Assembly (NCBI GenBank): GCA_951799425.1
Contig: OX637399.1
Span: 14,066,501-14,130,500 of the forward strand
Direction: 5' to 3'
Length of the DNA: 64,000 nucleotides
Source: Ilex aquifolium
Taxonomy: Eukaryota > Streptophyta > Magnoliopsida > Aquifoliales > Aquifoliaceae
The first letter of the stretch is position 1. Each line of letters starts with the position of its first letter. Positions 47,253 through 58,950 of this stretch are shown here, piece after piece. The translations under genes were made by a program, and so were the position numbers. The notes under the pieces were generated by a model. The model did not search any database. It saw nothing but the letters and a program-made list of their open reading frames with translations, and was not told where the DNA came from.

Positions 47253-47410
47253 TACTATTTTTTATAAAGTTTGTTTTGTGTTCAGTTTTTAATTATTTTT
47301 TGTTTTGAGTTTGTTTCAATTGTTTAAACAAAAACATGTTTCAGAATGATTTTGTCCCTATCCAAATAGGGTGAAATGCTGAAACGCTTGGTTGGCCAAG
47401 ACTATTTATA

Positions 47411-47440
47411 TCTATATCTATACTACTAATAAAAATGACT
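47411..47440 (+). mobile_element. Probable Helitron 5' terminus
   Basis: TCTATATCTATACTACTAAT followed by AAAAATGACTTA resembles the 5' ends of plant Helitrons, which begin TC in this kind of AT-rich context. The Athila-like element D0 begins 110 bp later, so the body would lie beyond the window. Confidence 0.4.
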
Positions 47441-47548
47441 TAGGTGAAATTTTTTTGATTTTCTTATTTATCCTTCAGTAATTCTATAATGTCTATTTTA
47501 TCCTTATAAAAGTGGCTTAAAGGAAAAACTTTTGATTTTTTTATTTAT

Positions 47549-49224
47549 TGCTTGAATCGTTTTCCCTAATCTCCAAACATGAGCCCGAATTGTGTGTATA
47601 TGGCTTATACGAGTTGGTGAGTGTCACTATCCCTTGAGTTCAAATGCAAGAAATGGAAAAAATCATGCGTGTGAACAAAAACGTGTGTGTATACAAAAAT
47701 GCTTCCCAAGCGTAAAAAGACTTGCAATGTCATGTTTTATTTGGAATGATTATTCCAAGGTCGTCTCCTCAGGAAAGGAAATGTCAAATGCTTTTGAGGG
47801 TGATTTGTAAAGAAATGAAAATTGGAAAATCTTGTGAATTTTGTTTTGGTGAGTTGTGTTTTGAGAAGTATGCAAGAAAGCAAGGTTAGATAATCCATAG
47901 AGGTCATTCCAATGGGAATGCCAAATCGACTCAATCATTCAACCAATGGTGTCTCGGTGTTTGATTGATTCGTACGAAGTGAGAGACTAATGTGGTTGTG
48001 TTGGACAAAAGTATACCTTGTGAAAAGTCTACAGTGTATCAAGAGCCCACAACCACGTCCGCACTCAACCTAGTCAAACCAAACACTTTACACTACGAGG
48101 AAGAATGTACCCAAGAGGAAATTCATCTTGGATTAGCCAACTAAAAGTTTAGCTACTCATAATAAAGGCAAGAACCAACATAAAGTAAAGAGACATGGTA
48201 GTGAAATGAAGCATGAAACTTGTATTAATGCTAGAAAAGGTTTAAACTACAAGAGCAAAGTCATTCATACCCAAAATATAAAGCTTGAAGAGAAAATACC
48301 CAATTGTAGAAATGGAAATGCAAGAACACTTAACTAAGCTTGATTACAACTTAAATAAAAGTGTTTAGAGGGAAAGATTACAAGTAAAATAAAGCTTACT
48401 ACAATGAAAATGGTGAAGGAAATGTAAAAACCCAACTTTCTCTCTCTAAAACTTCATCTTCAACCTTGGAGCTTCTATCTCTAAAAGCATGTAAAATCTG
48501 AATAATGGTGTAAGACTCTCCAATTTTCATCAATCATCTCTCCCTTAGCATGTGTGAACTGAATTGGAATGATTGGAGAGAGGTTGGACACTTGAACAAG
48601 CAAAATCAGTCCAAACATGCTCCTCCCATGGTTTCCCAACCACCCCTCTTATCTCTCTTGCTTCTCCTCTCTCTCTTACTTCAAATTTGACTTTAGGGGT
48701 TAGGAGAGCATCATGGGGTTTCAAACATGTGAGGGTATGGTTTGGAGGTCAAGAGGTGGCCCCCGGAGTAAATGGAGTCGTGTGAGCAGGTGTCTGGCAG
48801 ATCTGGGCAAAACCTACCGGTAGGTTTTTTCTTGTAAGATTTTCTACCTGTAGGTTTTTGCCTGATAGAGGTAGAAGATTTCCAGTAGCATTTTCTACCT
48901 ATAGGTTTTGAATCTTCTACCGGTAGGTTTTGAATGACTTTTACTGGTAGGTTTTGGTTGCCTTCTACCGGTAAGTTTTGTCTTGCTTTGGGATTTTCTT
49001 GGTTCCTTGAGGTCCCTAGTCATCCGTTAAGCGGTCCTTTCTGTCCCATTGACTTTGAGCACTTGGTGGGAGGCTTTATAGACAACCTTACTTGCTCTTT
49101 ACATACAATCACATGAATCTCCATTAATTGTGAATTTGAAAGCATTTCCCCCAATTTTCACCACAAAACAAGTAAAATTGGTGCAATAGAGATGCATGAA
49201 GCGCAATATTCTATACTCATCACA
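47549..49224 (-). repeat. 3' LTR of Athila-like element D0
   Basis: The right end, TGTGATGAG on the minus strand, abuts a GGGGGG polypurine tract. The body aligns over its whole length with the 1,661-bp LTRs of D1 and D2. The left end is placed at TGCTTGAATC by that alignment. It carries a TACCGGTA cluster. It is more divergent than the other two, in line with being the oldest of the nest. Confidence 0.8.
48811..48980. repeat. CCGG palindrome cluster, CTACCGGTAGG type (D0 LTR)
   Basis: Three exact or near-exact CTACCGGTAG palindromes plus decayed copies (CTACCTGTAGG, CTACCTATAGG, TTACTGGTAGG) occur, with TTCCAGTAGC between them. The cluster begins CTGGGCAAAACCT, as in D1 and D2. Confidence 0.88.
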
Positions 49225-50011
49225 CCCCCCAACTTGAGTTTTGCTAGTCCCTAGCAAACTTTATTTTGAAACTACACTACATAAAAACAACAATTCCATT
49301 CATATTAAACAATTCACATATCAACAAAATACTCAAATCATAATGCAATTATGTAAATGAACTTGGGGCAAAATGAAACAAACAAAATGTGGTTCTTTCA
49401 TTCAGAATTGCACGAGGTTCAGTACAAATGTTTTGAGACAGAAACGACCTGTGATCCTAGAGACTCTTCTATTAGGCCTACTACCACTAAACCACTATGT
49501 ACAATCTACCAAAAACAACAAAACAAGAGTGGTCTCTCTCTATCTCTACTCCTCCGCGTCGTCACCCGACACATTATCATCCCCTTCATCATCGTCATCG
49601 GTCTCCTCATCATCAGACTCCTCCACCTCTCAGACAGTCGAGCCCCTGTGGGCAGAAGTGGATGGCCTGGAGGTGGAAGGTGGTGGCACTTCGGGGAGAG
49701 GCTCTCTTGGGAAAGTCCTCTCGAAGATCCTAGTGACCATCAGCGTCAGCAGCTGCATAGTCCCACTGAAATTGTCCAGCCTCCTCTTGATTGCATCTAG
49801 GCGCTGAGGGACCGTGCGGGGTAGGGCAGTAGTGGATGGCCCAGAAATGGAAGGTCCCGCTGTAGTTGGCTCGGCTCTCGGTGGCCTTGCTCCTTCTTCC
49901 CTCTGGGCGGACCCTCCTGTCATGGCCGACCTCTTCATACTGCTGGACTTGCCTGTAGCTCCAAACTCTGGCGAAAGGGTCACATCAGTGGGGCTGCCCT
50001 TTACTTTGTTA
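49225..50011 (-). mobile_element. 3' internal end of D0: polypurine tract and env-position ORF fragment
   Basis: The minus strand reads from a coding fragment (LSPEFGATGKSSSMKRSAM, then PQRLDAIKRRLDNF) into ~400 bp of non-coding DNA and a polypurine tract (CAAGTTGGGGGG) at 49225-49240. The fragment is the C-terminal third of the same ORF seen in D1 and D2. The rest is cut off by insertion of D1 at 50012. Broken fossil. Confidence 0.7.
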
Positions 50012-51672
50012 TGTGCTTGATGTTTTTCGTTGTATTCCCTAATCTCCGGTAATCTTCCCTCAATTTGCGTATGGCTTATAGGGGTAGGGGAATGTCACTC
50101 TCCCTTGGAATGATGCAAGAAATGGGGAAACAGAATAATGATGGGATGTGAATGAAATGTGTGTGTGTGAACAAAAGTGCTCCCCAAGCGCAGGGAGACT
50201 TTCGAGTGTCGTGTTTTACTTGGAAATCGTATTCCAAGGTCGTCTCCTCAGAGAAGGAGGTGAATCGCATTGAAGGTGATTTTGGTGATGAAAAAGAAAA
50301 GAGCAAAAATCTTTTGATGTTTGAGTTTGGTTTGTGATTGTGTTTTGATGAAATTGAAATGGGAACAAGTGTTGGCTAATCCGAAAGGGTCATTCCACTG
50401 GGAATGCCAACTCAACTCGAGACCTTCCCCTAATGGTGTCTAGATGTTCGATTGATTCGTGGGAAGTGAGAGACTAGGATGGAGGTGAGGATCTAAGCAT
50501 ACCCCGTGACAAGTCTACGGGATATCAAAGACTCACAACCATGTCCACACTCAACCCAATCAAACCGAATCAACATACACTACGAGGAGGAAAAAAAATG
50601 AGTTGAAATGGCATACCCAAGAGGAGTTCTCCCTTGGACTAGCCAACTTAAAGTTTAGCTATTCATATTTAAAGCAAGAACATACATGTAATGAAGAGAC
50701 ATTGTAAAGAAATGAAGATTGAAATTTAGTTTAATGCAAGAAAACTTAAACTAAGACTATAAACATTCAATACCCATTTTAAAACTTGAAATGAAGAAAA
50801 CTACCTGCAACAATGGTGAAAACCAAAATGGAGAACTAAACTTGCAATGTGCTTGTAATAAATGACATTAAAGGCATTAAATGAAACTTACAGGAGTCTT
50901 ACAGAGGATTACAAGTGAAATGGATGAAAGAAATGCAAGAAATCTAAGCTGTCTCTCTCTAACTATGTCTTCTACCTAGAGCTTCTCTCTCTATAATGCA
51001 ATACAGCTGAATAATCCATAATGAATGATACATTTTCGTCCATAGAGAGCTCCATAGGTGTGTTACAGGCTTTACACCAGAAGGGGGCTGATTGGATGCA
51101 TTTGGCAGGCTAGGACAGGCCTAGCCTGCATCTCCCCTGCATTGCCTCTTCTCTCTCCTCCACATTAATGTCAATGCCTTTAAAGTCCAAGCTAAGGTGA
51201 GGGGAGGCCTGTAGATGTGTAAGGGATGTCAGGGGACAAGTGGGAGAAGTGTAGGTGGGACCCCCAAATGGCAGAGCTTGAGTTGCAGGCTGTCTGGGCA
51301 AAACCTTCCGGAAGGTCGACACAAACCTTTCAGAAGGTTTGTGCAGGAACAGTTAAAATGGAAAACCATAAAGCAAAACCTTCCGGAAGGTTCATTCTAG
51401 TAGACAAAACCTTCCGGAAGGTTTTCACCCAAACTGCATTTTTCTTGGTTTTTTCACTCTCCAAGCCTTCCTTTAAGCTATCCCCTCATCTTCATTGACT
51501 TCAAACACTTCAATGGGGGCTTAACTTGAATCATTTACATCTTTTTACCTGCATTTACACAAAACTCCATCAAAGAGAAGATTAAACGCATTTCTCCCCA
51601 ATTTCACGACAGAAGCAAGTATAAAAGGGCATATTAGCATATAATATATGTAACATTTTTGTGCTAATCACA
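50012..51672 (-). repeat. 3' LTR of D1 (1,661 bp)
   Basis: It begins TGTGATTAGCAC on the minus strand, directly after the polypurine tract, and ends CATCAAGCACA. It has the same length as the D2 LTR. The left edge interrupts the D0 ORF. Confidence 0.85.
51301..51426. repeat. CCGG palindrome cluster, CCTTCCGGAAGG type (D1 LTR)
   Basis: Three perfect CCTTCCGGAAGG palindromes and one decayed (CCTTTCAGAAGG) occur. The words GACACAAACCTT and TCTAGTAGAC lie between. The start is CTGGGCAAAACCT. Confidence 0.92.
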
Positions 51673-51690
51673 CCCCCCAACTTGAGCTTT
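51673..51690 (-). other. Polypurine tract of D1
   Basis: Minus strand CTCAAGTTGGGGGG is immediately before the LTR start. The same motif precedes the D0 and D2 LTRs. Confidence 0.8.
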
Positions 51691-51988
51691 GCTAGTCCCT
51701 AGCAAACATTTAATTTAAACCACTAGCTATGAATTAAAATAAAATCCATACATACATACAAGCAAACATCCAAACACTTAAAATGCATAAATCATATTGC
51801 AATTAAATAAATGACTTTAGACAATAATAAACAAGACAAATGTGGTATTTCATTGATCATTTCCAAAAGTTCTTTACAATGGGTTCTAGTTCCAAACAAA
51901 ACGGCCAAAACCTAAAGATGCTTCTACTAGCCGACACAAGAAACCCTAGCTATGTACAACCAAAATTCAAAACAAAATACAAAAGTCC

Positions 51989-53284
51989 TCAGTCATCCTC
52001 CTCATCAAAAGCATCATCGTCCTCGGTCTCGGACTCAGACTCTGACTCTAACTCCTCCTCGTCGTCCACCTCGACAGTCATGGAAGGCACAAGAGCAGTG
52101 GTCGAGGGTCTAGCAGGCTGCGGCGGAGGTCCTCCGAGGATAGGCTCACCCGGAAATGTGTGCTGGAACAGTCGTGTCACCATGACCGACAGTCCATGCA
52201 TGGTGGACTCCAGCACGTCCATACGCTGCGCCATAGTGCGGGCTGGGGTAGTGGCAGGTGCGGGAGTAGGAGCAGCTGATGAAGATGGTCCGGCTGCTGA
52301 CGGCTCTGGCCTCTGAGCTCTAGGTCTCTCTCCCCTAGTCCTGGCAGCCCATTTGCTGTTGCTAGACTTCCCTATGGCTCCAGTCTCTTGGGGGATAAGA
52401 ACATCGTGTGCTTAGTGCTTTACCTTGGCGTGATGGCACAATCTGGTGACGAGGCTGCCAAAGGGGAGATTTGCCTTTGGCATTGCGGCCTTGGCAAACT
52501 ACCGTATCTCCTCCCAAATCCAATAAGCCACATCTATGGCTACCCCTATCATAAATGCATGGAGGAGAGCCAACTTCTCAGTGTTCGGGTTCTTCTTCGA
52601 ACCCTGGGGCATAAGGTTGTAATGGAGTACCTTATTCATTACCCCGTACGAGTGCTTGAGGCCCCCGACCAACGTTGTTCCTTTGAATGTGGTTGGGTCC
52701 TCATAGGTGAGGGCCACATAGTCCGCGAGAGTCCTACCCCCATCCACATTGTGTGGGTAGACTGGGGTAGTCGGGGGAGGCCTCTCGTATCATATCGCCA
52801 TAGCAATAGTGGGGGTCACCTCAAAAGTTTTTCCCCTTACATTAGTCCTCAACCTACTCCCATTATCACCAAAAATAGACAACTTCTGGTAAAATTCACG
52901 ACACATCCCCAGGTTGTATCCCTTAACCTCCTCAAACCACACATTTAATCCATGAGCCTCGATTACTCTCACAACCTCATCCCTAGGTTCAAGAGAAGCC
53001 CTATCCACATATCTCTCACATGTGACACCCTTCTCCTCTATTCTCTATCTCCGGGTGTCATGCTTAGCATTGGTTTGCCTCTCCTCTCTCTCTTGACCAC
53101 TTGGGCCCTCTCCACTCCTCTTTCGGGAGCTAGAGCCCGTAGGTGGAGGAGATTCGGAGCCCATCCTTTTCGTGCGGGCCATGAGTATCAACAGTGCCCC
53201 TAAACCCACAATTGTCAACAACCACACCAAGAAGCTCTCCATAGGCTCAAACACCTCCATAGACATCACATTTCCATGAGCCAT
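51989..53284 (-). pseudogene. Env-position ORF of D1 (membrane segment plus plant-transposon-protein domain)
   Basis: The N-terminus (from 53284) has a hydrophobic helix, ESFLVWLLTIVGLGALLIL, then a basic Ser/Pro-rich stretch. A domain with EVVRVIEAHGLNVWFEEVKG, CREFYQKL and VRGKTFEVTP follows, then GGLKHSYGVMNKVLHYNLMP. It ends in a Pro-rich and acidic tail. The middle resembles the putative plant transposon protein domain found in Athila and Tat-type elements. The function is unknown, and an envelope-like role has been proposed for ORFs at this place because of the membrane segment. Several breaks; fossil. Confidence 0.7.
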
Positions 53285-53573
53285 AGCAAAAGAGTTGAAG
53301 GGTTTGCAAAAGGATCAAAATGGTCTTGGGGAAATTGGGAAAAAGTGAGGACTTAGGGTTTGTGGAGAACACTAGAATTTTCGGCTAAAATACTTCAAAA
53401 TCAACTTGAATCAAGGAAAGAAATGAGAAATTTGAGCTTTGGTGGAGTGTTTTGAAGATTGGAAGAGGTTTGAGGGAGAGGAGAGAGCTTGGGAGCTTGA
53501 GATGGATGGAAAATGTGAAGGGTTTTTCAAAAATTTCGAACTTAAAACCCTAGTTTTTAGGTTTTTGGGCAAA

Positions 53574-53672
53574 ACCTTCCGGAAAGTTTTGCTTACTGCC
53601 TGAGGCAAAAATTCCAGTAGATTGGACAGAACCTTTCGGAAGGTTTATACACAAACCTTCCGAAAAGTTTTG
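53574..53672. repeat. CCGG palindrome cluster, CTTCCGGAAG type (D1 internal)
   Basis: Three decayed copies (CCTTCCGGAAAG, CCTTTCGGAAGG, CCTTCCGAAAAG) occur, with ATTCCAGTAGAT between and GTTTTGCTTACTGCC after the first. It starts 290 bp upstream of the env-position ORF and begins GGGCAAAACCT like the LTR cluster. The palindrome type agrees with the D1 LTR. Confidence 0.85.
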
Positions 53673-53689
53673 CCTTGCTGCAAAACCAT

Positions 53690-55530
53690 TCCTTATTTCA
53701 AAAATTCACATCCACTCCATCTTTCCTCAACTCCAAAACATCTTACACCCTATCTATGAAAACTAACCTACCAAAAACTCGAACCACACTTATGAACCAC
53801 AATTGGTTGATCATGTCCAAAGTCATTTCCGAAATTGCAACATGATTTAAGATTTTGATGTTTTCAAAGTATAAGACATGGATTTCTAATTTAAACTACC
53901 AAAATGAATACCCAAAATGAAAAACATGAGTTCAAATAATAAGGGCATTCCTAAATCTTATCAAATATCGAAAGTTGAGCAATATTCCCCTATCCTTTAA
54001 GCATAGAGCTACCTAACACGTCGTTCAACTGCCCGAACCAAGCATATATGAGCAACACCATAGCTTTAAATGCTAGTCTAGAGTATGCACGTACACACTC
54101 ATTTTCAAACTCGTGTGTGTGTGCAAATGGACATGCAATTTAAGTAGTTACACAATGAAATTCACATTCACTTTGGCTATCCAAATTAAGCTTCGATGCA
54201 ACCTCACCAAGGGTGTCTCTCAACAATGAATCACACTATAGTTATCCTAGCATGCACTCCATGTGTACATGTGAGATAGAATCTTGTGCACCAAACGAAG
54301 TATGCTCACATATAATCAAAAAATGAAGTTCATGCATGAAAATGAGACAACCTTGGCATAATCTCCTGAAAGGAATGCTAGGGCATTAGATAACAAAATC
54401 AATCTTTCTTTTTCTTTCAAAGTATGCTATCCCCCATGCTTCTCTAGATCAATTAGGACTTCCAAGGGTCATAATGGGGCCTTGGGGTGATATTTAGGCA
54501 AATGAAATGAAGGATATAGGATAACAAAGAGGGTTGTTCTGAGTGAATGACTTTTATTTCCAAAACATCTCCCTTTTTATGGGATTTTTCAGTCCAACAC
54601 CATCACCACACTCTTTGTCTCTTTTCTTTCTTTTCCATAACATTTTCCTTTTCGTTTGATCATTCTTTCTTCTTCTCACCCCTTTTTCTCCTTTACTTGG
54701 ATTTTCATTCTTTTCTCTTCAGCTCTTTGAGTTTCAACATCATTCATCCCTTTTGTTTGAGTTTCCACACCATACTTCCTTCTTTTTTATGATCACTCAT
54801 ATTCAACTCTAGGAACAACCAAGGTGAGGTAGATTTTTATCATTTTGCTCTGGCTTGGTCAATTGTGTGGTATGGAAACGAATTTACACTTAGGGCTCAA
54901 TCACGGCACTAGGGATAAACTTTCACAAGAAAAAGGGCTAAGGCTCAAAATAAATCAATGATGGCCTAAGATCACCTCTAGATAAGCATGGTGGAGCATT
55001 ATGCATTTCAAGACAAGTCAATCAACTACACAAATGTACCTAACCGAAACAAGCATAATGAGATTATTGAACAAAATTTGAAATTTGAAGAATTGTTCCT
55101 TGAGTAAATATAAGTCCCCTCCAACAAGGATTGACACTAAAGCTCTTATGGGTTCTTACTCATCTCTACTATTCATGTCAAGCACTAAAATGTGAGCTCA
55201 ATCCGTAAACTGTCAAAATTACACATTCAAGGTGTACATATTGGTGACTTCAAAAACAAACACATACGTGATACCCAAGCATATGATGAACTTCTATAAT
55301 GTGCTCATATATTCACAATTCAACACAAAGATCAACATGTCAACAACCCATAGCAATCTTAATAAGGGAATACAGATCAACATTCAGATATTTTCTCAAA
55401 AATTTTCACATAATTTGCAACTATTGTGAACAAAAATCTGTATGATATGTGAAAGGTGAATTTTTCACCACAAAAATTTGTATTATCAACAAAAATTTCC
55501 ACAAACATTGGTGTATCATACAAATGGTGC
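53690..55530 (-). other. Non-coding spacer of D1 between pol and env-position ORF
   Basis: About 1.8 kb without a recognisable ORF, matched along much of its length by D2 at 62690-64000 (for example GAGCAATATTCCCCTAT and CATGTGTACATGTGAGATA). It includes a CT-rich stretch at 54600-54790. Confidence 0.7.
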
Positions 55531-55534
55531 ACCT

Positions 55535-55549
55535 CACCCCCCAACTTGA
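55535..55549 (-). other. Second (internal) polypurine tract of D1
   Basis: Minus strand TCAAGTTGGGGGGTG is identical over 15 bases to the 3' polypurine tract and first LTR bases, but lies just after pol, ~3.9 kb from the LTR. It may act as a central plus-strand start or be a leftover of rearrangement. Confidence 0.6.
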
Positions 55550-55747
55550 TTCATGCATTGTCCTTAATGCAACAAAAAAGATATGATATTCAATGAAGGA
55601 CTGTAAAAAGATGATTAGGGTTAGAAAACACCTCGCAATTGAGTTTTTGACAAAAACACCAATATCTGCAACTAAGAAAACAACACTATACAAGAATTTA
55701 AAGTAAGTAAACATAAACAGCTACAGTAAGTAAAAAGTAACTGTACA

Positions 55748-58700
55748 CTAAAGATCATAAGAAAAGTCAATCCTCCAACAAGTCCGGGTAAACCGGATCC
55801 ACCAAATCCTCCTCCACTCCTTGTCCTTCAAAACCCTCGAAGAATGGCTTGAGTCTTTGGCCATTGACCTTAAATGTCCTGCCATTCTCGGGGTTTGTGA
55901 CTTCCACGGCTCCATTGGGATAGGCCACCTTGACAAGATAGGGGCCATCCTAACGGGATCAAAGTTTACCTTGAAAGATTGAGATACGAGAGTTGTATAA
56001 GAGCACTTTTTGGCCGGCCTCAAATGACTTCCTCACAATGGATTTGTCATGAAAGATCTTAGCCTTCTCTTTTGAAATTTTGGAGCTCTCATAGGCATCT
56101 CTTCGAATTTCTTCCAATTCATTCATTTTTAGTTTGTTATTCTCTCTGTCCATTCTCATGTTGAAGTTCAAAGTCTTTACGGCCCAATAGGCCTTGTGTT
56201 CCATTTCAACTGGCAAATGGCAAGCCTTGCCATAGACGAGCCGGTAGGGAGACATACCTAAGACAGTCTTATAGGCAGTGCGGTAAGCCCATAGGGCATC
56301 GATCAGTCTACATGACCAATCTTTCCTATTCGGGTTCACCATTTTCTCTAAGATATTTTTAATCTCCCTATTGGCCAACTCGGCTTGGCCATTGGTCTGT
56401 GGGTGATACGCGGTGGACACCTTGTGTGTGACACCATACTTATGCATTAAGGATGCAAATGACCTATTACAGAAATGAGACCCACCATCGCTTATCATAG
56501 CACGAGGCATCCCGAACCTCAAAAAAATGTTCTCCTAGAGAAACTTGACCACGACCCAGTGGTCATTGGTCTTGGTTGGGATAGCCTCCACCCATTTGGA
56601 CACGTAGTCCACTGTCAGCAGAATGATAGGTAGCCAAACGACCCAGGAAAGGGACCCATGACGTCGATGCCCCAACAATCAAATATCTCGATAACAAGTA
56701 CAGGGGAGAGGGGCATCATGTTCCTTCGGGTCACGCTACCCAAACGTTGGCACCTATCGCATTCTTTACAGAAAGAGATACAATCTTTTATCAGAGAGGG
56801 CCAATAAAAACCTGATTGTAGAATTTTTGCTGAAGTCTTCTTGGAAGAGAAGTGACCACCGCATGCTTCCGAGTGGCAAAATGCAAGGACATTCCGCTGC
56901 TCATTTTCCGATACGCATCTCCGCATGACTTGGTCAGGCCAGTACTTGAATAGGTACGGATTGTCGAAGTAAAAGTACTTCACATCCGCCATAAATCTTA
57001 TTCGATCCTCCGGGATCCAGTGCGGTGGTATTTGTTCTGTTGCAAGATAATTACATATGTCAGCATACCAGGGACAAACTGAATGAATTGAAAGTAATTG
57101 CTCATTAGGGAAAAAATCAGGGATATGAATGTGCTCATCGGCCTCTTGCACCACCAATCGGGATAAATGATTTGCCACCACGTTCTCCACTCCCTTCTTA
57201 TCTTTGATTGTCAAATTGAACTCTTGGAGTAGGAGGATCCACCTGATGAGTCTCGGTTTGGCATCTTGCTTAGACAACAAATACTTCAAAGCAGAGTGAT
57301 CAGTATAGACTACTATCGGTGAACCAATGATGTAGGACCGAAATTTATCCAATGCAAATACTACCGCTAGCAACTCCTTTTCTGTGGTGGTATAGTTCAT
57401 TTGAGCTTGATTAAGTGTTTTGCTAGTGTAATATATTACATAAGGTCTCTTATCCTCCCTTTGACTGAGCACTGCGCCTACCGCGTAATCACTTGCGTCG
57501 CACATAAGCTCAAAAGGTAAATCCCACTTAGGTGGTCGCATAATCAGAGGTGTAGTAAGCATGCTTTTGAGTTTTGTAAAATATGCCTCACAATTATCCG
57601 ACCACTCGAATGGGACATCCTTAGACAGTAAATTATTCAAAGGTCGGGCCAATGCACTAAAGTCTTTAATAAAACGACGATAAAAGCCGGCATGGCCCAT
57701 AAACGACCTGATATCCTTTATGACCTTCGGTGTAGGGAGGTTGGAAATGGCCTCAACCTTTGATTTGTCCACTTCGATCCCCTTCGCCGAGACGATATGC
57801 CCAAGAACAATTCCTTGTGTCACCATGAAGTGACATTTCTCCCAATTCAAGACTAAGTTCTTCTCCTCACATCTCTCGAGAACTCTCTCCAAATTCTCCA
57901 AACATCCACTGAAGGAATCCCCAAACACCGAGAAGTCATCCATAAACACCTCTACAATCTTCTCCACCATATCACTGAAAATCCCCATCATGCAACGTTG
58001 AAAATTTTCAGGGGCATTGCACAACCCAAAGGGCATGCGACGGTAGGCAAAGGTACCGTAGGGACAAGTGAAGGTGGTCTTCTCTTGATCTTCCAATGCA
58101 ATCTCGATTTGATTGTAGCCGGAGTATCCATCCAAGAAACAATAGAATAAGTGTCCGGCTACTCTTTACAACACTTGGTCGAGGAATGGCAATAGGAAGG
58201 GGTCTTTTCTTGTGCATAAGTTGAGCTTTCGGTAGTCAATGCATACTCTCCATCCGGGTATCACCTTAGTCGGAATCAACTCATTATCTTCATTTGCTAC
58301 CACAGTGACCCTCGATTTCTTCGGTACCACTTGAGTGGGACTCACCCATTTACTGTCGAAAATCGGGAAGATGATGCCCACATCAAGTAGTTTAAGTACC
58401 TAGTCCCTCACCACATCCTTCATAATTGGATTCAATCTTCTTTGTGGTTGTCGGGAAGGCTTGGAGTCATCCTCAAGGTAGGTGCGGTGTGTGCAAATGA
58501 GGGGGCTTATCCCTTTGATGTCGGCAATTGTCCAACTAATCGCTCCTTTATGCCTCCTCAACACTTCCAAGAGATCCTCTTCTTGCTTCTCCTCCAGTGT
58601 TGAGCTAATCACAACCGAAAATGTCTTTTCATCCCTAAGTTATGCATACTTAAGATGGGATGGTAATGGCTTCAATTCCAATATGGGTTTTTGCTCATTT

Positions 58701-58950
58701 GATGGAAAAATCTTCTTATCTTGGTGCGGAAGCTTCTCAAATGTAGGGGTCCACTTTTCTACCCCTTTCAAGCTCTCTGGCTCCTCTTGCTCATCAACAT
58801 CCTCAATATCAACAATCTCCTCCTCTACTTTCAACATGCACAACGGCCCCATGTGTTCCTCCACCAAGGTGTCAATCCTATTGACTTCATGCACCTCTTC
58901 ATCATCCCCAAGTTGCATGGACAAGTTGAAAACATTGAGATCCATGGTCA
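55748..58950 (-). pseudogene. pol region of D1 (RT, RNase H, integrase), Athila-like
   Basis: In element order (right to left): an acidic linker, then reverse transcriptase with KWVSPTQVVPKKSRVTVV, WRVCIDYRKLN, DGYSGYNQI, RMPFGLCNAP and the catalytic FMDD. RNase H has LMCDASDYAVGAVLSQ and KELLAVVFALDKFRSYI. Integrase has the HHCC finger (CGGHFSSKKT, CKECDRCQR), then [19 protein letters not shown] and [18 protein letters not shown]. The ADIKGISP and PLPIAIP-like words are typical of Athila RT. The gag and protease side is absent here. About five breaks; fossil. Confidence 0.9.

Larger units (their letters stand above)
50012..58950 (-). mobile_element. Athila-like Ty3/gypsy element D1 (left portion)
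   Basis: Parts in element order, right to left: pol (58950-55748), a second purine tract (55535-55549), ~2 kb non-coding, palindrome cluster, env-position ORF (53284-51989), polypurine tract, 3' LTR (51672-50012). The gag side is separated from pol by insertion of D2 at 58951 and lies right of the window. The order pol, spacer, extra ORF, LTR and the RT type are those of Athila. The copy is broken, with roughly five breaks in pol and several in the extra ORF. Confidence 0.82.

Noticed and set aside
49357-49807. Overlapping plus-strand ORFs of 144-147 aa
   Set aside because: They are antisense to the Ser/Pro-rich coding fragment of D0 on the minus strand.
51840-52316. Plus-strand Ser-rich ORF of 158 aa
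   Set aside because: It is antisense to the acidic tail of the D1 env-position ORF.
54547-54792. Phe/Ser-rich ORFs at 54547 and 63532
   Set aside because: They come from CT-rich spacer DNA in D1 and D2 and have no domain.
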